From JAFKKS01 sp039808325 (GTDB taxonomy: Bacteria; Pseudomonadota; Alphaproteobacteria; Rhizobiales; Xanthobacteraceae): 64,000 nucleotides of DNA. Shown piece after piece: positions 1 through 8,119 of this stretch (position 1 is the stretch's first letter; every line of letters starts with the position of its first letter). A program made the translations under genes and the position numbers. Below the pieces are notes generated by a model. The model was not told the origin of the DNA. It did no database searches and was given only the letters and a program-made list of their open reading frames with translations. The DNA is taken from NCBI GenBank assembly GCA_039808325.1, contig JBDHSU010000003.1, forward strand, positions 1 to 64,000, in the 5' to 3' direction.

Positions 1-833
1 AGTTTCTGCCATGCGTTGCCGATCGGCTGCATGCGCGCCTTCATCACGCCTTCCTGCAACTCGGCGGTCACCGAGGAAAGGCGCTGCAACGGCGTCTTGA
101 ATTCCGAGTCCTCGTTGTGGCGCGAGATTTCGAGAAGCTGATTGCGGGTGAGCACCAGCTCCGACACCATCGTCATCAGTTGTTCGAGCGCATCGACGTC
201 GACACGGATCGAGGGTTGGACAAGGCGCGGCTCGTCCCGGCCGTCGGGAGCCGCGCTCCCGCCCGTGTCGGACGCGGCCGGCGCCGCCGTATCCGCGGCA
301 TGCCCGCCGTTTGCAATCTGCGGCGTCTCCACCGGCGTTTCGCGAAAAACGCGTTCAAGCTCGTCGAGCGAGACTTCGCCCGGGCGCAGCGGACGCTCCA
401 GGACCTGGTAGGTCAGCGTGCCGGTCGTATGCGCGCCGCTCCGTTGCGACGCCTGAGCGCGACCCGCCGCGATCCGCTCGAGCGGCCCGATGAGGTCGGC
501 GTCGCCGCCCGGCGGCTCACGCTCCGTGCTCTCCAGGATCGCCAGGATCTCCTTGATGCGATCGATGGTGGCCAGGATGAGGCTGACCGCCTCGGTCGTC
601 ACCGGCGCGCCGTCCCGCAGCTTGCCCATGACGGTTTCGGCGGCGTGGGTGAGCGCCTCCAGGCGCGGCAGATCGAGGAAGCCGCAGGTGCCTTTGATCG
701 TGTGGACAAGCCGAAAGACGTTGCCGAGGATTTTGGCGTTGCCCGGCTCCTGCTCGAAGCGCACGAGCTCGACATCGACGGTGTCGAGATTCTCGCCCGT
801 CTCCGTCAAAAACTCACGCAACAAGTCGTCCAT
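1..833 (-). CDS. cheA: Chemotaxis histidine kinase CheA, N-terminal part (runs off the window)
   Basis: CheA is the cytoplasmic chemotaxis kinase that autophosphorylates on its Hpt domain and passes phosphate to CheY and CheB. The visible 277 residues read MDDLLREF..., followed by an Hpt domain with the phospho-acceptor in FRLVHTIKGTCGF (His44). A proline/alanine-rich linker follows, then the start of the dimerisation region (IRVDVDALEQLMTMVSELV, around residues 205-225). The reading frame is still open at base 1, so P4, the kinase domain and the CheW-like domain lie outside. I chose the ATG at 833 because the family usually starts MDDLLREF. In-frame ATGs at 851 and 857 would add 6 or 8 residues. 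The gene lies 142 bases downstream of chpT on the same strand, an arrangement I recall from bradyrhizobial chemotaxis clusters. Identity is secure. Confidence 0.95.
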   Translation of the reverse strand, partial: MDDLLREFLTETGENLDTVDVELVRFEQEPGNAKILGNVFRLVHTIKGTCGFLDLPRLEALTHAAETVMGKLRDGAPVTTEAVSLILATIDRIKEILAILESTEREPPGGDADLIGPLERIAAGRAQASQRSGAHTTGTLTYQVLERPLRPGEVSLDELERVFRETPVETPQIANGGHAADTAAPAASDTGGSAAPDGRDEPRLVQPSIRVDVDALEQLMTMVSELVLTRNQLLEISRHNEDSEFKTPLQRLSSVTAELQEGVMKARMQPIGNAWQK

Positions 834-975
834 CGCCCGGACCTTCGGCATAGGCATGCCGCGTCCGGCACTGCCTTTCGGAGCGGAGTCAGTGTGTCCG
901 GAAAGGGTTTAGGATTGGTTGCGGAGGCCTGTGGAAGCTTGCTGTAAAGTGATGGATTCCGGCCAATTCTCGGGC

Positions 976-1665
976 TTAGGCGGCGGCGATGACGACCTCG
1001 TCACCCTCGGCCTGCAGCGTCACGCCAAGGCCGCAGGCGCGCGCCAGCAGGCCGGTATAGAAGGGCTGGATGGCCTGCGCGTCGATCGCGCCGCCGGCCG
1101 TCTCGCCGGCCACGAGACCCGGTACGTTCGGAGCGACACGCGCATTGACGCCGCTGACGGCGACGCGGAAGCCCGCCAGCCCTTCGCCGAGCGGATCGAC
1201 CGTGATCAGCCCGCCGCGAGGAATCATGGCCGTGGCAAGAATCAGTATGTTCAACAGCAGCTTGACGCGGTTCTTCGCCAAATAGGCTCGCGGCAATTGC
1301 CAGCGCAGCTTCGTCTTGTCGTCCTCGATGAAGCCACGGGCCACCCCCTCGGCATCGCCGAGGTCGATCTCGGCGCCGGCCGAGCCCGCCGCCCCGAAAG
1401 CCAGCCGGCAGAACTGAAGCTTCGCGGACGCCTGCGTCGCGCTCTTCTTGATGAGATCGAGCGCGAACGTCTTGGTGCTCTCGTCGTTCGTGTCCTCGAG
1501 CACCTCCATCCCGTTGACGATGGCGCCGACGGGGCTGATGAGATCATGGCACACGCGCGAGCACAGCAGCGCCGCGAGGTCGAGGCCATCGAGCGAAACC
1601 GGCGCCAGGGCGGCGCCCGACGACGGCTCGGAGCCGGGCGGCTGGGACATTGACGTTTCCGGCAT
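976..1665 (-). CDS. chpT: Histidine phosphotransferase ChpT
   Basis: ChpT is the dimeric phosphotransferase that relays phosphate from the CckA kinase to CtrA and CpdR in alphaproteobacteria. The 229-residue product carries the H-box SRVCHDLISPVGAIVNGMEV (His40), followed by a degenerate ATPase-like domain with no usable nucleotide-binding motifs, as expected for ChpT. The start at 1665 has a GAGG ribosome site five bases upstream. An ATG at 1650 and one at 1704 are alternatives. It is transcribed toward cheA and lies close to eipA and sciP, which belong to the same CtrA circuit. Two adjacent GANTC sites lie 25-34 bases upstream of the start. Confidence 0.93.
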   Translation of the reverse strand: MPETSMSQPPGSEPSSGAALAPVSLDGLDLAALLCSRVCHDLISPVGAIVNGMEVLEDTNDESTKTFALDLIKKSATQASAKLQFCRLAFGAAGSAGAEIDLGDAEGVARGFIEDDKTKLRWQLPRAYLAKNRVKLLLNILILATAMIPRGGLITVDPLGEGLAGFRVAVSGVNARVAPNVPGLVAGETAGGAIDAQAIQPFYTGLLARACGLGVTLQAEGDEVVIAAA

Positions 1666-1689
1666 GGGCACCTCGATCTCGATCATGCC

Positions 1690-1699
1690 GAGTCGAATC
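1690..1699. promoter_or_regulatory. Tandem GANTC (CcrM methylation) sites upstream of chpT
   Basis: The sequence GAGTCGAATC contains two abutting GANTC motifs in the short spacer between chpT and cysQ. GANTC is the recognition site of the cell-cycle methyltransferase CcrM in this class. Promoter GANTC sites make transcription sensitive to replication-dependent methylation. The motif is directly visible; a role for chpT is inferred. Confidence 0.5.
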
Positions 1700-1773
1700 G
1701 GCAAATTTCAGCGCAATTTGACGTGTGTGATACACCGCGCAACGTCACGCGGCCAACAGAGCGGAGCAGATGC

Positions 1774-2613
1774 GTGGAGGACCATAGCGGATTCGCGGCG
1801 AAGATAGAGCCAACGCTTGTCGAGGCGCTGGCACGGCTCGCCGCCGAGGCCGCGCGGGCGATCCTCGCCATTCGCGCCGGCCGGCTCGACATTCGCCTCA
1901 AGGCCGACGGATCGCCTGCGACCGCGGCGGACGACGCGGCCGAGGCGATCATCCTCGACGGATTGGCGAGGATATTGCCCGGCGTTCCGGTCGTTTCCGA
2001 GGAGCAGGCCGGGCGAGAGGGACGCCCCCCCGCGCCGACGTTCCTGCTCGTCGACCCGCTCGACGGCACGCGCGAGTTCCTTGCCGGTCGCGACGAGTTC
2101 ACGGTGAATATCGCGCTGATCGTCGACACGAGGCCGGTGCTCGGCATCGTCGCCGCGCCCGCGCTCAGGCTCCTCTGGAGCGGCGCGGCCGGGCTCGGGG
2201 CGGAGCGGCGGACGGCGACGTCGGATTGGGACATCGATGCCGGACGGGCCGCCATCCATACCCGGAAGTGGCCCGCGGACGCGCCGGTGGCGTTGGTGAG
2301 CCGCTCGCATCTCGACGCGCGGACGAGCGCTTTCCTCGACCGCTTTCCGGGGATTCAAAGAGCGTCTTGCGGCTCGGCGTTGAAGTTCTGCCGCTTGGCG
2401 GAAGGCACGGCCGACCTTTATCCCCGCCTCGCCCGGACCTGCGAATGGGACATCGCGGCCGGTCACGCGCTGCTCGCCGCGGTCGGCGGCATCGTCGTCA
2501 CGGAGCAAGGCGCGCCGATGCGCTACGGGCAAGGCGACGGCGGCGATCGCTACGTCCCCTCGTTCGTCGCGCTCGCCGATCCGGCGATGGCGGACCGGGT
2601 GGTCACGGCGTAG
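1774..2613 (+). CDS. cysQ: 3'(2'),5'-bisphosphate nucleotidase CysQ
   Basis: Inositol-monophosphatase-superfamily enzyme that hydrolyses 3'-phosphoadenosine 5'-phosphate to AMP, clearing the by-product of sulfate assimilation. It is metal dependent and cytoplasmic. The signature LLVDPLDGTREFLAGRDEFT supplies the metal ligands. The upstream glutamates of VVSEEQAG and the C-terminal WDIAAGHALL segment complete the active site. Length is about 279 residues, normal for the family. I favour the GTG at 1774, which has a GGAG seven bases upstream. An in-frame ATG at 1723 would add a 17-residue tail that does not resemble the family. The gene is divergent from chpT and is not in an operon with sulfate genes here. 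Confidence 0.88.
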   Translation: MEDHSGFAAKIEPTLVEALARLAAEAARAILAIRAGRLDIRLKADGSPATAADDAAEAIILDGLARILPGVPVVSEEQAGREGRPPAPTFLLVDPLDGTREFLAGRDEFTVNIALIVDTRPVLGIVAAPALRLLWSGAAGLGAERRTATSDWDIDAGRAAIHTRKWPADAPVALVSRSHLDARTSAFLDRFPGIQRASCGSALKFCRLAEGTADLYPRLARTCEWDIAAGHALLAAVGGIVVTEQGAPMRYGQGDGGDRYVPSFVALADPAMADRVVTA

Positions 2614-2636
2614 GCCGCTCCAGTCGGCCTTCGCGC

Positions 2637-3143
2637 TCAGGGAACGATGGTCTGCTCGACCGTCGGCCACTTCGCTTCGCTGGCCGCGATCACGACGGCC
2701 GGATTGGCGGCGAATGTCGCCCGGCTCTTCGGGTCGTGAAAGAAGTAGAGCCGATCGCCATGGATGAGCCATAGCAGCGGATTGCCGGGTGTCGCGACGC
2801 CGCGCGCCAGCGGCAACGGATCGTAGCCGCCGAACTGCGGGCGATAGATGTCGGGGTGAGCGGAGAAGACGGCGCGATTCGCCTCATTGCGGAATCGCCA
2901 AGTCGCCCCCTCGAAGCCGTACTCCACCTCGGCGCGGCCTTCCAACGCCTTGCCGTCGGCGAAGTAGGCGACCGGATCAAAGCCGTGGATCGCAAGCCCG
3001 GTGCGCCAATTGACGATGACCGGCGTCGCCGCCGCGTCCGTTTTCCCGCCCGGGACACTCGCAGCCACGCCGATCGCGACCGCGACCGATAGAAGCAGCC
3101 GTCGCACGCGCCCCTGCCGTCTTACGATCATATTCTCTGCCAT
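2637..3143 (-). CDS. Exported YHS domain protein
   Basis: A 168-residue protein with an N-terminal signal sequence (MIVRRQGRVRRLLLSVAVAI, then small residues) and a YHS-type domain. Recognisable parts are IHGFDPVAYFADGKA, VEYGFEGATWRFRNEANR and FSAHPDIYRPQFGGYDP. YHS domains are small, often metal-associated modules, and the exported stand-alone form has no defined reaction. The start at 3143 (MAENMIV) is preferred; the ATG at 3131 is equally possible. It is divergent from eipA and shares a promoter region of about 90 bases with it. Family assignment is good and function is unknown. Confidence 0.8.
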   Translation of the reverse strand: MAENMIVRRQGRVRRLLLSVAVAIGVAASVPGGKTDAAATPVIVNWRTGLAIHGFDPVAYFADGKALEGRAEVEYGFEGATWRFRNEANRAVFSAHPDIYRPQFGGYDPLPLARGVATPGNPLLWLIHGDRLYFFHDPKSRATFAANPAVVIAASEAKWPTVEQTIVP

Positions 3144-3234
3144 AATTCGCCCACTGTTCGTTAGCGAGCCCTTTACGAGATCGCTCGTATGCAATGCGTT
3201 AAGCGCGGCTTGCCGCCTCATCAATGGAGCCCGA

Positions 3235-3804
3235 ATGCGCGCCATCCTTCGCATGATCCCGCTGATGCTGTTGCTCGCCGGTTTCGGCACGATGCCGGCA
3301 TCGGCGCAATCCGGGCGTCCTGGCAACTTTTCCTCGGGCGAGCTTGTCGACGCCGGCCACCGATTCTTCGGTACCGTGTCGCGCGGCCTCGCCACCGTAA
3401 TCGAGAAGGCGGTCAGCCAGTGGGGCCTGCCTAACGGCTATATCCTCGGCCAGGAAGGCGGCGGCGCGATCATCGGCGGCCTGCGTTACGGCGAGGGCAC
3501 GCTGTTCACCAAGAATGCCGGCGATCTTCGCGTCTTCTGGCAGGGTCCCTCGATCGGCTGGGATCTCGGCGGCGACGGCGACCGCACCATGATGCTGGTC
3601 TACAACCTGCCCGCCACCGAGGCGATCTATCAGCGTTTCGGCGGCGTCGACGGCTCCGCCTATATCGTCGGCGGATTCGGCATGACGGTGTTGACCGCGA
3701 ACAACATCGTGCTCGTGCCGATCCGTTCCGGCGTCGGCGCCCGGCTCGGCGTCAATCTCGGCTATCTCAAGTTCACCCCGCGCGCGACCTGGAATCCCTT
3801 CTAG
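3235..3804 (+). CDS. eipA: Envelope integrity protein EipA (DUF1134)
   Basis: A 189-residue soluble periplasmic protein with a clear signal peptide (cleavage after PASAQ, around residue 24) and a DUF1134 domain: GYILGQEGGGAIIGGLRYGEG, then VFWQGPSIGWDLGGDGDRTM. In Brucella abortus, EipA is a small beta-barrel-fold protein needed for envelope-stress resistance, and CtrA activates its gene directly. The ATG at 3235 has a GGAG ribosome site and begins the signal peptide. In the upstream spacer I see only weak CtrA half-sites (TTAA at 3199; TTAG-N7-TTTA at 3161-3175), so CtrA control here rests on homology. A palindromic repeat starts at the last base of the stop codon and may also terminate transcription. 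Confidence 0.88.
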   Translation: MRAILRMIPLMLLLAGFGTMPASAQSGRPGNFSSGELVDAGHRFFGTVSRGLATVIEKAVSQWGLPNGYILGQEGGGAIIGGLRYGEGTLFTKNAGDLRVFWQGPSIGWDLGGDGDRTMMLVYNLPATEAIYQRFGGVDGSAYIVGGFGMTVLTANNIVLVPIRSGVGARLGVNLGYLKFTPRATWNPF

Positions 3805-3912
3805 ATCACGATGATTTTGGATCGAATCGATCCAAAATCATGAACGTGATCGATTCTCATAACTTAGAGCGGGATGCGGGCGGAAAACCGCTCCACGCTT
3901 TTCCTCATGCGG
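3804..3912. repeat. Interspersed palindromic repeat, family A, copy 1
   Basis: The 31-base palindrome at 3811-3841 (15-base arms around one unpaired base) is enclosed by GATCACG at 3804-3810 and CGTGATC at 3845-3851. It is followed by GATTCTCATAACTTAGAGCG, a GCGGAAAACCGC hairpin, and CTTTTCCTCAT. The same arrangement recurs at 16942-17046 with a few differences. It lies directly after eipA. Confidence 0.85.
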
Positions 3913-4162
3913 CTCCAGGCGTCTCAGCCTCGATACGTCCGGCGTCCTGACGCGCCGTCCCTCGACGGCGCATCGGGATTTGCGCTGTCCGATCACGTCG
4001 CGCGGCCTGCCCGAACCTCGACACACATCGCCGCTATTGCTCCGCCGCGCACAAAAATTTTTCTGCGCGCGATTTAGGTTAACGATCGGTTAATCTGGAA
4101 CTCTACATTGCGCCGTGGCATGGTGACCGTCCTGGTGCGTACGGGTCGGAGGCGTTTCGTCC
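3913..4162. other. Intergenic region upstream of the coiled-coil gene
   Basis: No gene is visible. The stretch contains an A/T-rich run at 4051-4063 and the CtrA box listed separately at 4079-4093. A GGAGG-type ribosome site just before 4163 belongs to the following gene. Confidence 0.6.
4079..4093. promoter_or_regulatory. CtrA box, perfect TTAA-N7-TTAA
   Basis: The sequence TTAACGATCGGTTAA matches the full CtrA consensus (two TTAA half-sites separated by seven bases) without mismatch. It ends 69 bases before the start of the coiled-coil gene at 4163. Full TTAA-N7-TTAA sites are rare in DNA this GC-rich. The nearby presence of chpT, sciP and eipA makes CtrA binding likely, but binding is inferred. 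Confidence 0.65.
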
Positions 4163-5437
4163 ATGGTTGAGCCACTGATGTATGCGGGGCTTGGCTTCCT
4201 GATTGCCAGCCTGCTGGCTCTGATCATCTTGCCCTTCGTGCACGCCCGCGCCGTCAGGCTGACAACGCGCCGCATAGAGGACGCCGCTCCGATTTCGGTC
4301 GCGGAAATCCAGGCCGACAAGGACCAGCTCCGCGCGGAATTCGCGATGTCGACGCGGCGGCTGGAGATGAGTGTCGAACAACTCAAGGCCAAGACGACAG
4401 GGCAACTCGCGGAGCTTGGGAAAAAGACCGAGGTCATCACCCGACTCAAGGCTGAACTGGCGGAAAAAAGCGCCTCGGTCTCCGCGCTCGAGGCGCGAGA
4501 CAAGGCGATCCGCGACCAGTTGAAGGCGAGCGAGGAAGAACTCAACCTGAAAACGAATTCGCTGCGCGAGACCGACCGCCAACTGACCGAAAAGCTCGCG
4601 GAACTTGAGAAGACCACCTCCGACCGCGACGCACATTCGCTGACGACGGACAGCCAGCGGATCGAGATCGTCGCCTTGCGGACGCAGGTCGCGACGCTGC
4701 GCGACCAAACCGGCGAGCTGGAAAAGGAGATAAAGGTCACCTCCGAACGCCTGGCGCGCGAGCAGATCGACGCCGCCGCGGCGTCAAAATCGTTGGACGA
4801 AGAGCGCACGAAGGCCAGCCAATTGGGGGAGCGGATCGGGCAACTGGAGCACCAGTTGGCCGGCCAAACCGCCGAGGCCGAGATGCTGGCGCGGCGGTTT
4901 TCCGACCTGGAGGCAACCCTTTCCGTGCAGAGCCAGCAGCTCGAACTGGTACGCACGGAACGCGATCAGTTGCGCACCGAGCTCGAGGCCGCCTCGCGGC
5001 TCGAGCATCAGCTACGCGAGGACATCACGGCGCACGAGCACCTGCACGCCTCGAACATCCAAGCCGTCATGGCGGAGAAATCCCTCGCCGAGGGGCAGCT
5101 CGAGAATGCGCGCGAGGACCGCTCCCGCCTGCAGCGGGAACTCTCGGCGATCAAACGCGAGGCGGAAACGACATGGGCCGCCGAGCGCGTCGAGAACGCC
5201 CTACTCCGCGAGCGCATCAACGATGTCGCCGCGGAGGTTGCACACTTGACCACAACGTTGGAAGGTCCCGGTTCGCCGATCGACACGATCCTCGCCGCCG
5301 ACGACATCGGATTTTCGGGAAGCTGGAATGGATCAACCAATGGGACGAGCGGCCATCCGACCCGCAGCGGCGGAACATTGGCCGACCGTATCCGCGCGCT
5401 GCAAGACCGCAGCGCCCGCATCTCGACCCAACGCTGA
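4163..5437 (+). CDS. Membrane-anchored coiled-coil protein of unknown function
   Basis: I do not recognise a named family. The 424-residue product has one N-terminal membrane segment (residues about 6-27, YAGLGFLIASLLALIILPFV). From about residue 45 to 370 it is almost entirely charged heptad-rich coiled coil, with many K/E/Q/L runs and no proline. A short Gly/Ser-rich tail with GTLADRIRALQDRSARISTQ closes the protein. The likely topology is a long cytoplasmic rod tethered to the inner membrane. The ATG at 4163 is preceded by GGAGG and begins the membrane segment. A perfect CtrA box lies 69 bases upstream. The DUF2927 gene follows after 48 bases on the same strand and is probably co-transcribed. 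A role in polarity, division or envelope organisation is only inference. Confidence 0.75.
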   Translation: MVEPLMYAGLGFLIASLLALIILPFVHARAVRLTTRRIEDAAPISVAEIQADKDQLRAEFAMSTRRLEMSVEQLKAKTTGQLAELGKKTEVITRLKAELAEKSASVSALEARDKAIRDQLKASEEELNLKTNSLRETDRQLTEKLAELEKTTSDRDAHSLTTDSQRIEIVALRTQVATLRDQTGELEKEIKVTSERLAREQIDAAAASKSLDEERTKASQLGERIGQLEHQLAGQTAEAEMLARRFSDLEATLSVQSQQLELVRTERDQLRTELEAASRLEHQLREDITAHEHLHASNIQAVMAEKSLAEGQLENAREDRSRLQRELSAIKREAETTWAAERVENALLRERINDVAAEVAHLTTTLEGPGSPIDTILAADDIGFSGSWNGSTNGTSGHPTRSGGTLADRIRALQDRSARISTQR

Positions 5438-5485
5438 TCCTCGCTGCTTCCCGTTCGGACTGCCACGCGCCAGCACGGCGCCGCG

Positions 5486-6304
5486 ATGAGAAAGGCTCTG
5501 GAACTCCTTAAACCCATACGGCGCATCGTCCGCGCCCTGGCGCTGTTTGTCGTGATCGGCATGCTCGCGGGCACGGCGGCAAGCGCGGAAAATCCGCAAA
5601 TTGCGAAACGCAAGGCGGCTCAGCGGACGTCATTCAGCGATGCCGAGATCGCGAGAGGGTTTTTCCGCACGGTCTTCGGCGCGGAGCTTGGCCTGGAAGG
5701 GCGGGTCGATCGCGTTCGAAAATTCGAAAAGCCAGTGCGCGTGTTCATCGAAGGCCACGCCCGGCCGGATCGGCGCAAGCAAGTCGAAACCGTATTGTCC
5801 GACATCGGCGCCCATATTCCGAACATCGATATCGCCGTGGTCGAGCGGTTCGAGGACGCCAATTACGTCGTCCACCTCGTGCGCGACCGCGAACTCGCCG
5901 CGACGGTGCGGCGCATGTACGGGCCGAAGGGGCGAAAGATCATCCGTTCGCTGGAGCCGCAATGCCTCTCCGGCTTCAGCAAGGACGCGCACTACAGGAT
6001 CGAGCGCTCCGACGTGATCCTGGTCGTCGATGCCGGCGACTTCATCTTCTACGATTGCGCCTATGAGGAAATGCTGCAGGCGCTCGGCCCGATCCGCGAT
6101 GACGCCACCGTGCCGTGGACGATGTTCAACGACAAGGTCCAAGCCGGGTTCTTCGACATCTACGATCAGTTCATCCTCAATATTCTCTACGACAACCGGG
6201 TTCGCGCCGGCATGACGCGGAAGCAAATGAAAGCGCTGCTGCCGCAGATTCTGCCGAGTGTGCGCGAATGGATCGCGCGCAAGAACGGCCTGCCCGCGCC
6301 GTAA
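5486..6304 (+). CDS. Exported DUF2927 family protein
   Basis: A 272-residue protein with an N-terminal signal sequence (IVRALALFVVIGMLAGTAAS, cleaved around residue 34). Its DUF2927-like body includes RKFEKPVRVFIEGHA, IDIAVVERFEDANYVVHLV and a C-terminal FNDKVQAGFFDIYDQFILNI. It has three cysteines, including Q-C-L in the middle, and no obvious catalytic motif. Family members are exported proteins without an assigned reaction. It follows the coiled-coil gene closely and may share its CtrA-linked promoter. Family call is fairly good; function is unknown. Confidence 0.7.
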   Translation: MRKALELLKPIRRIVRALALFVVIGMLAGTAASAENPQIAKRKAAQRTSFSDAEIARGFFRTVFGAELGLEGRVDRVRKFEKPVRVFIEGHARPDRRKQVETVLSDIGAHIPNIDIAVVERFEDANYVVHLVRDRELAATVRRMYGPKGRKIIRSLEPQCLSGFSKDAHYRIERSDVILVVDAGDFIFYDCAYEEMLQALGPIRDDATVPWTMFNDKVQAGFFDIYDQFILNILYDNRVRAGMTRKQMKALLPQILPSVREWIARKNGLPAP

Positions 6305-6306
6305 TC

Positions 6307-6365
6307 CAGAGCAGGATCCCGAAAAGCCGAAACCGGGATTCGGAAAGATCATGCTCAAGCATAGA
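6307..6365. repeat. Interspersed repeat, family B, copy 1
   Basis: Contains GAGCAGGATCCCGAAAAGCC, AAACCGGGATTCGGAAAGATC and ATGCTCAAGCAT in order. The same modules recur, inverted and less decayed, at 36150-36273. I recall this module order from bradyrhizobial intergenic repeats. It lies between the DUF2927 and DUF3551 genes. Confidence 0.75.
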
Positions 6366-6423
6366 GCCGCTCGCAACCGGCCGCGGTTCGGTGCATTCTC
6401 CGCATAAAGAGGGAGGCTAGGTC

Positions 6424-6672
6424 ATGCGCTACGCCGTATCGATCGCCGCGATCGCCGCCGCGAGTGTGTTCCACGCGCCCGGCGCCGCCCGCGCCGATCC
6501 GTGGTGCGCCTACTACGATGCCTACACCTACACGTGCGGCTTCACGTCATTCCGGCAATGCCTGGCGACCGTGAGCGGCACCGGCGGCGATTGTCGTCCC
6601 GACTATCGCGCGCTTGAAGAACGGCGGCCGCGCGCCGACGAGCGGCGGCGGCATCGCCGATCGCGAGACTGA
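6424..6672 (+). CDS. Small secreted DUF3551 protein
   Basis: An 82-residue exported protein. A signal peptide ends near AARA-DP (residue 24). The mature part shows the DUF3551 pattern DPWCAYYDAYTYTCGFTSF, then QCLATVSGTGGDC. The four cysteines at these positions probably form disulfides in the periplasm. The tail is unusually rich in Arg, Glu and Asp. A ribosome site (GGGAGG) lies about ten bases before the ATG. The family is common as many paralogues in bradyrhizobia and has no known function. Confidence 0.8.
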   Translation: MRYAVSIAAIAAASVFHAPGAARADPWCAYYDAYTYTCGFTSFRQCLATVSGTGGDCRPDYRALEERRPRADERRRHRRSRD

Positions 6673-6696
6673 TGCTTCGGCCGGTCGCGACCGCGC

Positions 6697-8067
6697 TCAC
6701 GCGACCTGACGCATATCGCCCCCACCCGGCGGCGGGATCGGCGCGCCGTCCGCGGCATATTCGTTGAGCTTGTTGCGCAGGGTTCGGATCGAGATGCCGA
6801 GGATGTTCGACGCATGCGTGCGATTGCCGAGGCAATGCTTCAGCGTTTCAAGGATCAGATCGCGCTCGACATCGGCGACGGTGCGCCCGACCAGTCCGCG
6901 CGTGACCTGTTCGGCCGCCATCGCGGCATGCGTGGCGGTCGCATTGCGCCCGGTGTCTTCGAGGCGCGCACCGTCGGGGGCGCGGATCGCCTCCGCTCCG
7001 ATCTCCGTTCCGCTCGCCAAAAGCACCGCGCGGTGCATCGTATTCTCGAGCTCGCGCACATTGCCCGGCCAGCTATTGACGATGAGAGCCTCGCGGGCCT
7101 CGGCCGAGAGCGGCCGCAGCGGCAAGCCGTTGACGAGCGCGTATTTGCGCACGAAATGCTGCGCGATTTCGAGAATGTCCGCCGGGCGCTCGCGTAGCGG
7201 CGGGATTTTCAAGTTCACGACATTCAGCCGATAAAGCAGATCCTCGCGGAACGTGCCCTCCCGCACCGCTTCGGCGAGATTGCGGTTCGACGTCGCGACG
7301 ACGCGGATATTCACCGGTACCGGCCGGCCGCCGCCGACACGGTCGATCACCCGCTCCTGCAGAGCGCGCAGCAGCTTCGCCTGCAGGCGGACATCCATCT
7401 CGGAAACTTCGTCGAGCAGCAGGGTGCCGCCCGTCGCCTCCTCGAACTTTCCGATGCGGCGCGCGACGGCGCCCGTGAAAGCACCCTTCTCGTGGCCGAA
7501 AAGCTCGGATTCCAGAAGGTTCTCCGGAATCGCGGCGCAGTTCACCGAGATGAACGGCGCGCGCGCGCGATTGGATTTCGCGTGCAGAAGCCGCGCGAGC
7601 ACCTCCTTGCCCGTTCCGGATTCGCCGGTGATCAGAACCGACGCATCCGCCGGGGCGATCTGTTGCGCCAGCCTGACGACATGCGCCATCGCTTCGTCGC
7701 GATAGACAAGTTCGCGCGAGTCGTCGGCGACCGCCGACAGTACGGCGGCGATGAGCTCGGCATCCGGCGGCAACGGGATGTATTCCTTGGCGCCGGCATG
7801 AATCGCCGCCACCGCGGCGCGCGTGTCGGTGCCGGTGCCGCAGGCGACGATCGGCACATGAATGCGCTCGGCCTCCAGCCGCGTCACCAATTCGCGAATG
7901 TCGACGACGACCTCGACCATCAGGAGGTCGGCGCCCTTGCCTCCGCGCAAGACACGCAGGGCCTGTTCGATGTCATCGGCATGGGTGACGGAAGCACCCT
8001 TCTCCATCGCGATTTTGGTGGCGAGCGTGAGTTGCCCGTGCAGGCTGCCGACGATCAGGAGACGCAT
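6697..8067 (-). CDS. flbD: Flagellar sigma-54 activator FlbD
   Basis: FlbD is a bacterial enhancer-binding protein that activates class III/IV flagellar promoters with sigma-54 and can repress early ones. Domains are a receiver-like N-terminus (1-115), an AAA+ core with Walker A GESGTGKE and the sigma-54 contact loop GAFTGA, and a Fis-type C-terminal helix-turn-helix (NRTHASNILGISIRTLRNKL). The receiver lacks the usual acidic pair, and the phospho-acceptor position is glutamate (LLMVE, residue 52), so classical phosphorylation is unlikely. The gene is last in the fliF-fliG-fliH-fliN-flbD run, 52 bases after fliN. The ATG at 8067 begins MRLLIVG as in other FlbD proteins. Confidence 0.93.
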   Translation of the reverse strand: MRLLIVGSLHGQLTLATKIAMEKGASVTHADDIEQALRVLRGGKGADLLMVEVVVDIRELVTRLEAERIHVPIVACGTGTDTRAAVAAIHAGAKEYIPLPPDAELIAAVLSAVADDSRELVYRDEAMAHVVRLAQQIAPADASVLITGESGTGKEVLARLLHAKSNRARAPFISVNCAAIPENLLESELFGHEKGAFTGAVARRIGKFEEATGGTLLLDEVSEMDVRLQAKLLRALQERVIDRVGGGRPVPVNIRVVATSNRNLAEAVREGTFREDLLYRLNVVNLKIPPLRERPADILEIAQHFVRKYALVNGLPLRPLSAEAREALIVNSWPGNVRELENTMHRAVLLASGTEIGAEAIRAPDGARLEDTGRNATATHAAMAAEQVTRGLVGRTVADVERDLILETLKHCLGNRTHASNILGISIRTLRNKLNEYAADGAPIPPPGGGDMRQVA

Positions 8068-8119
8068 GGCATAGTTCCTTTCTTATCCTTCGCCCATGGC
8101 GAAGACCTTGCGGCGCGGG

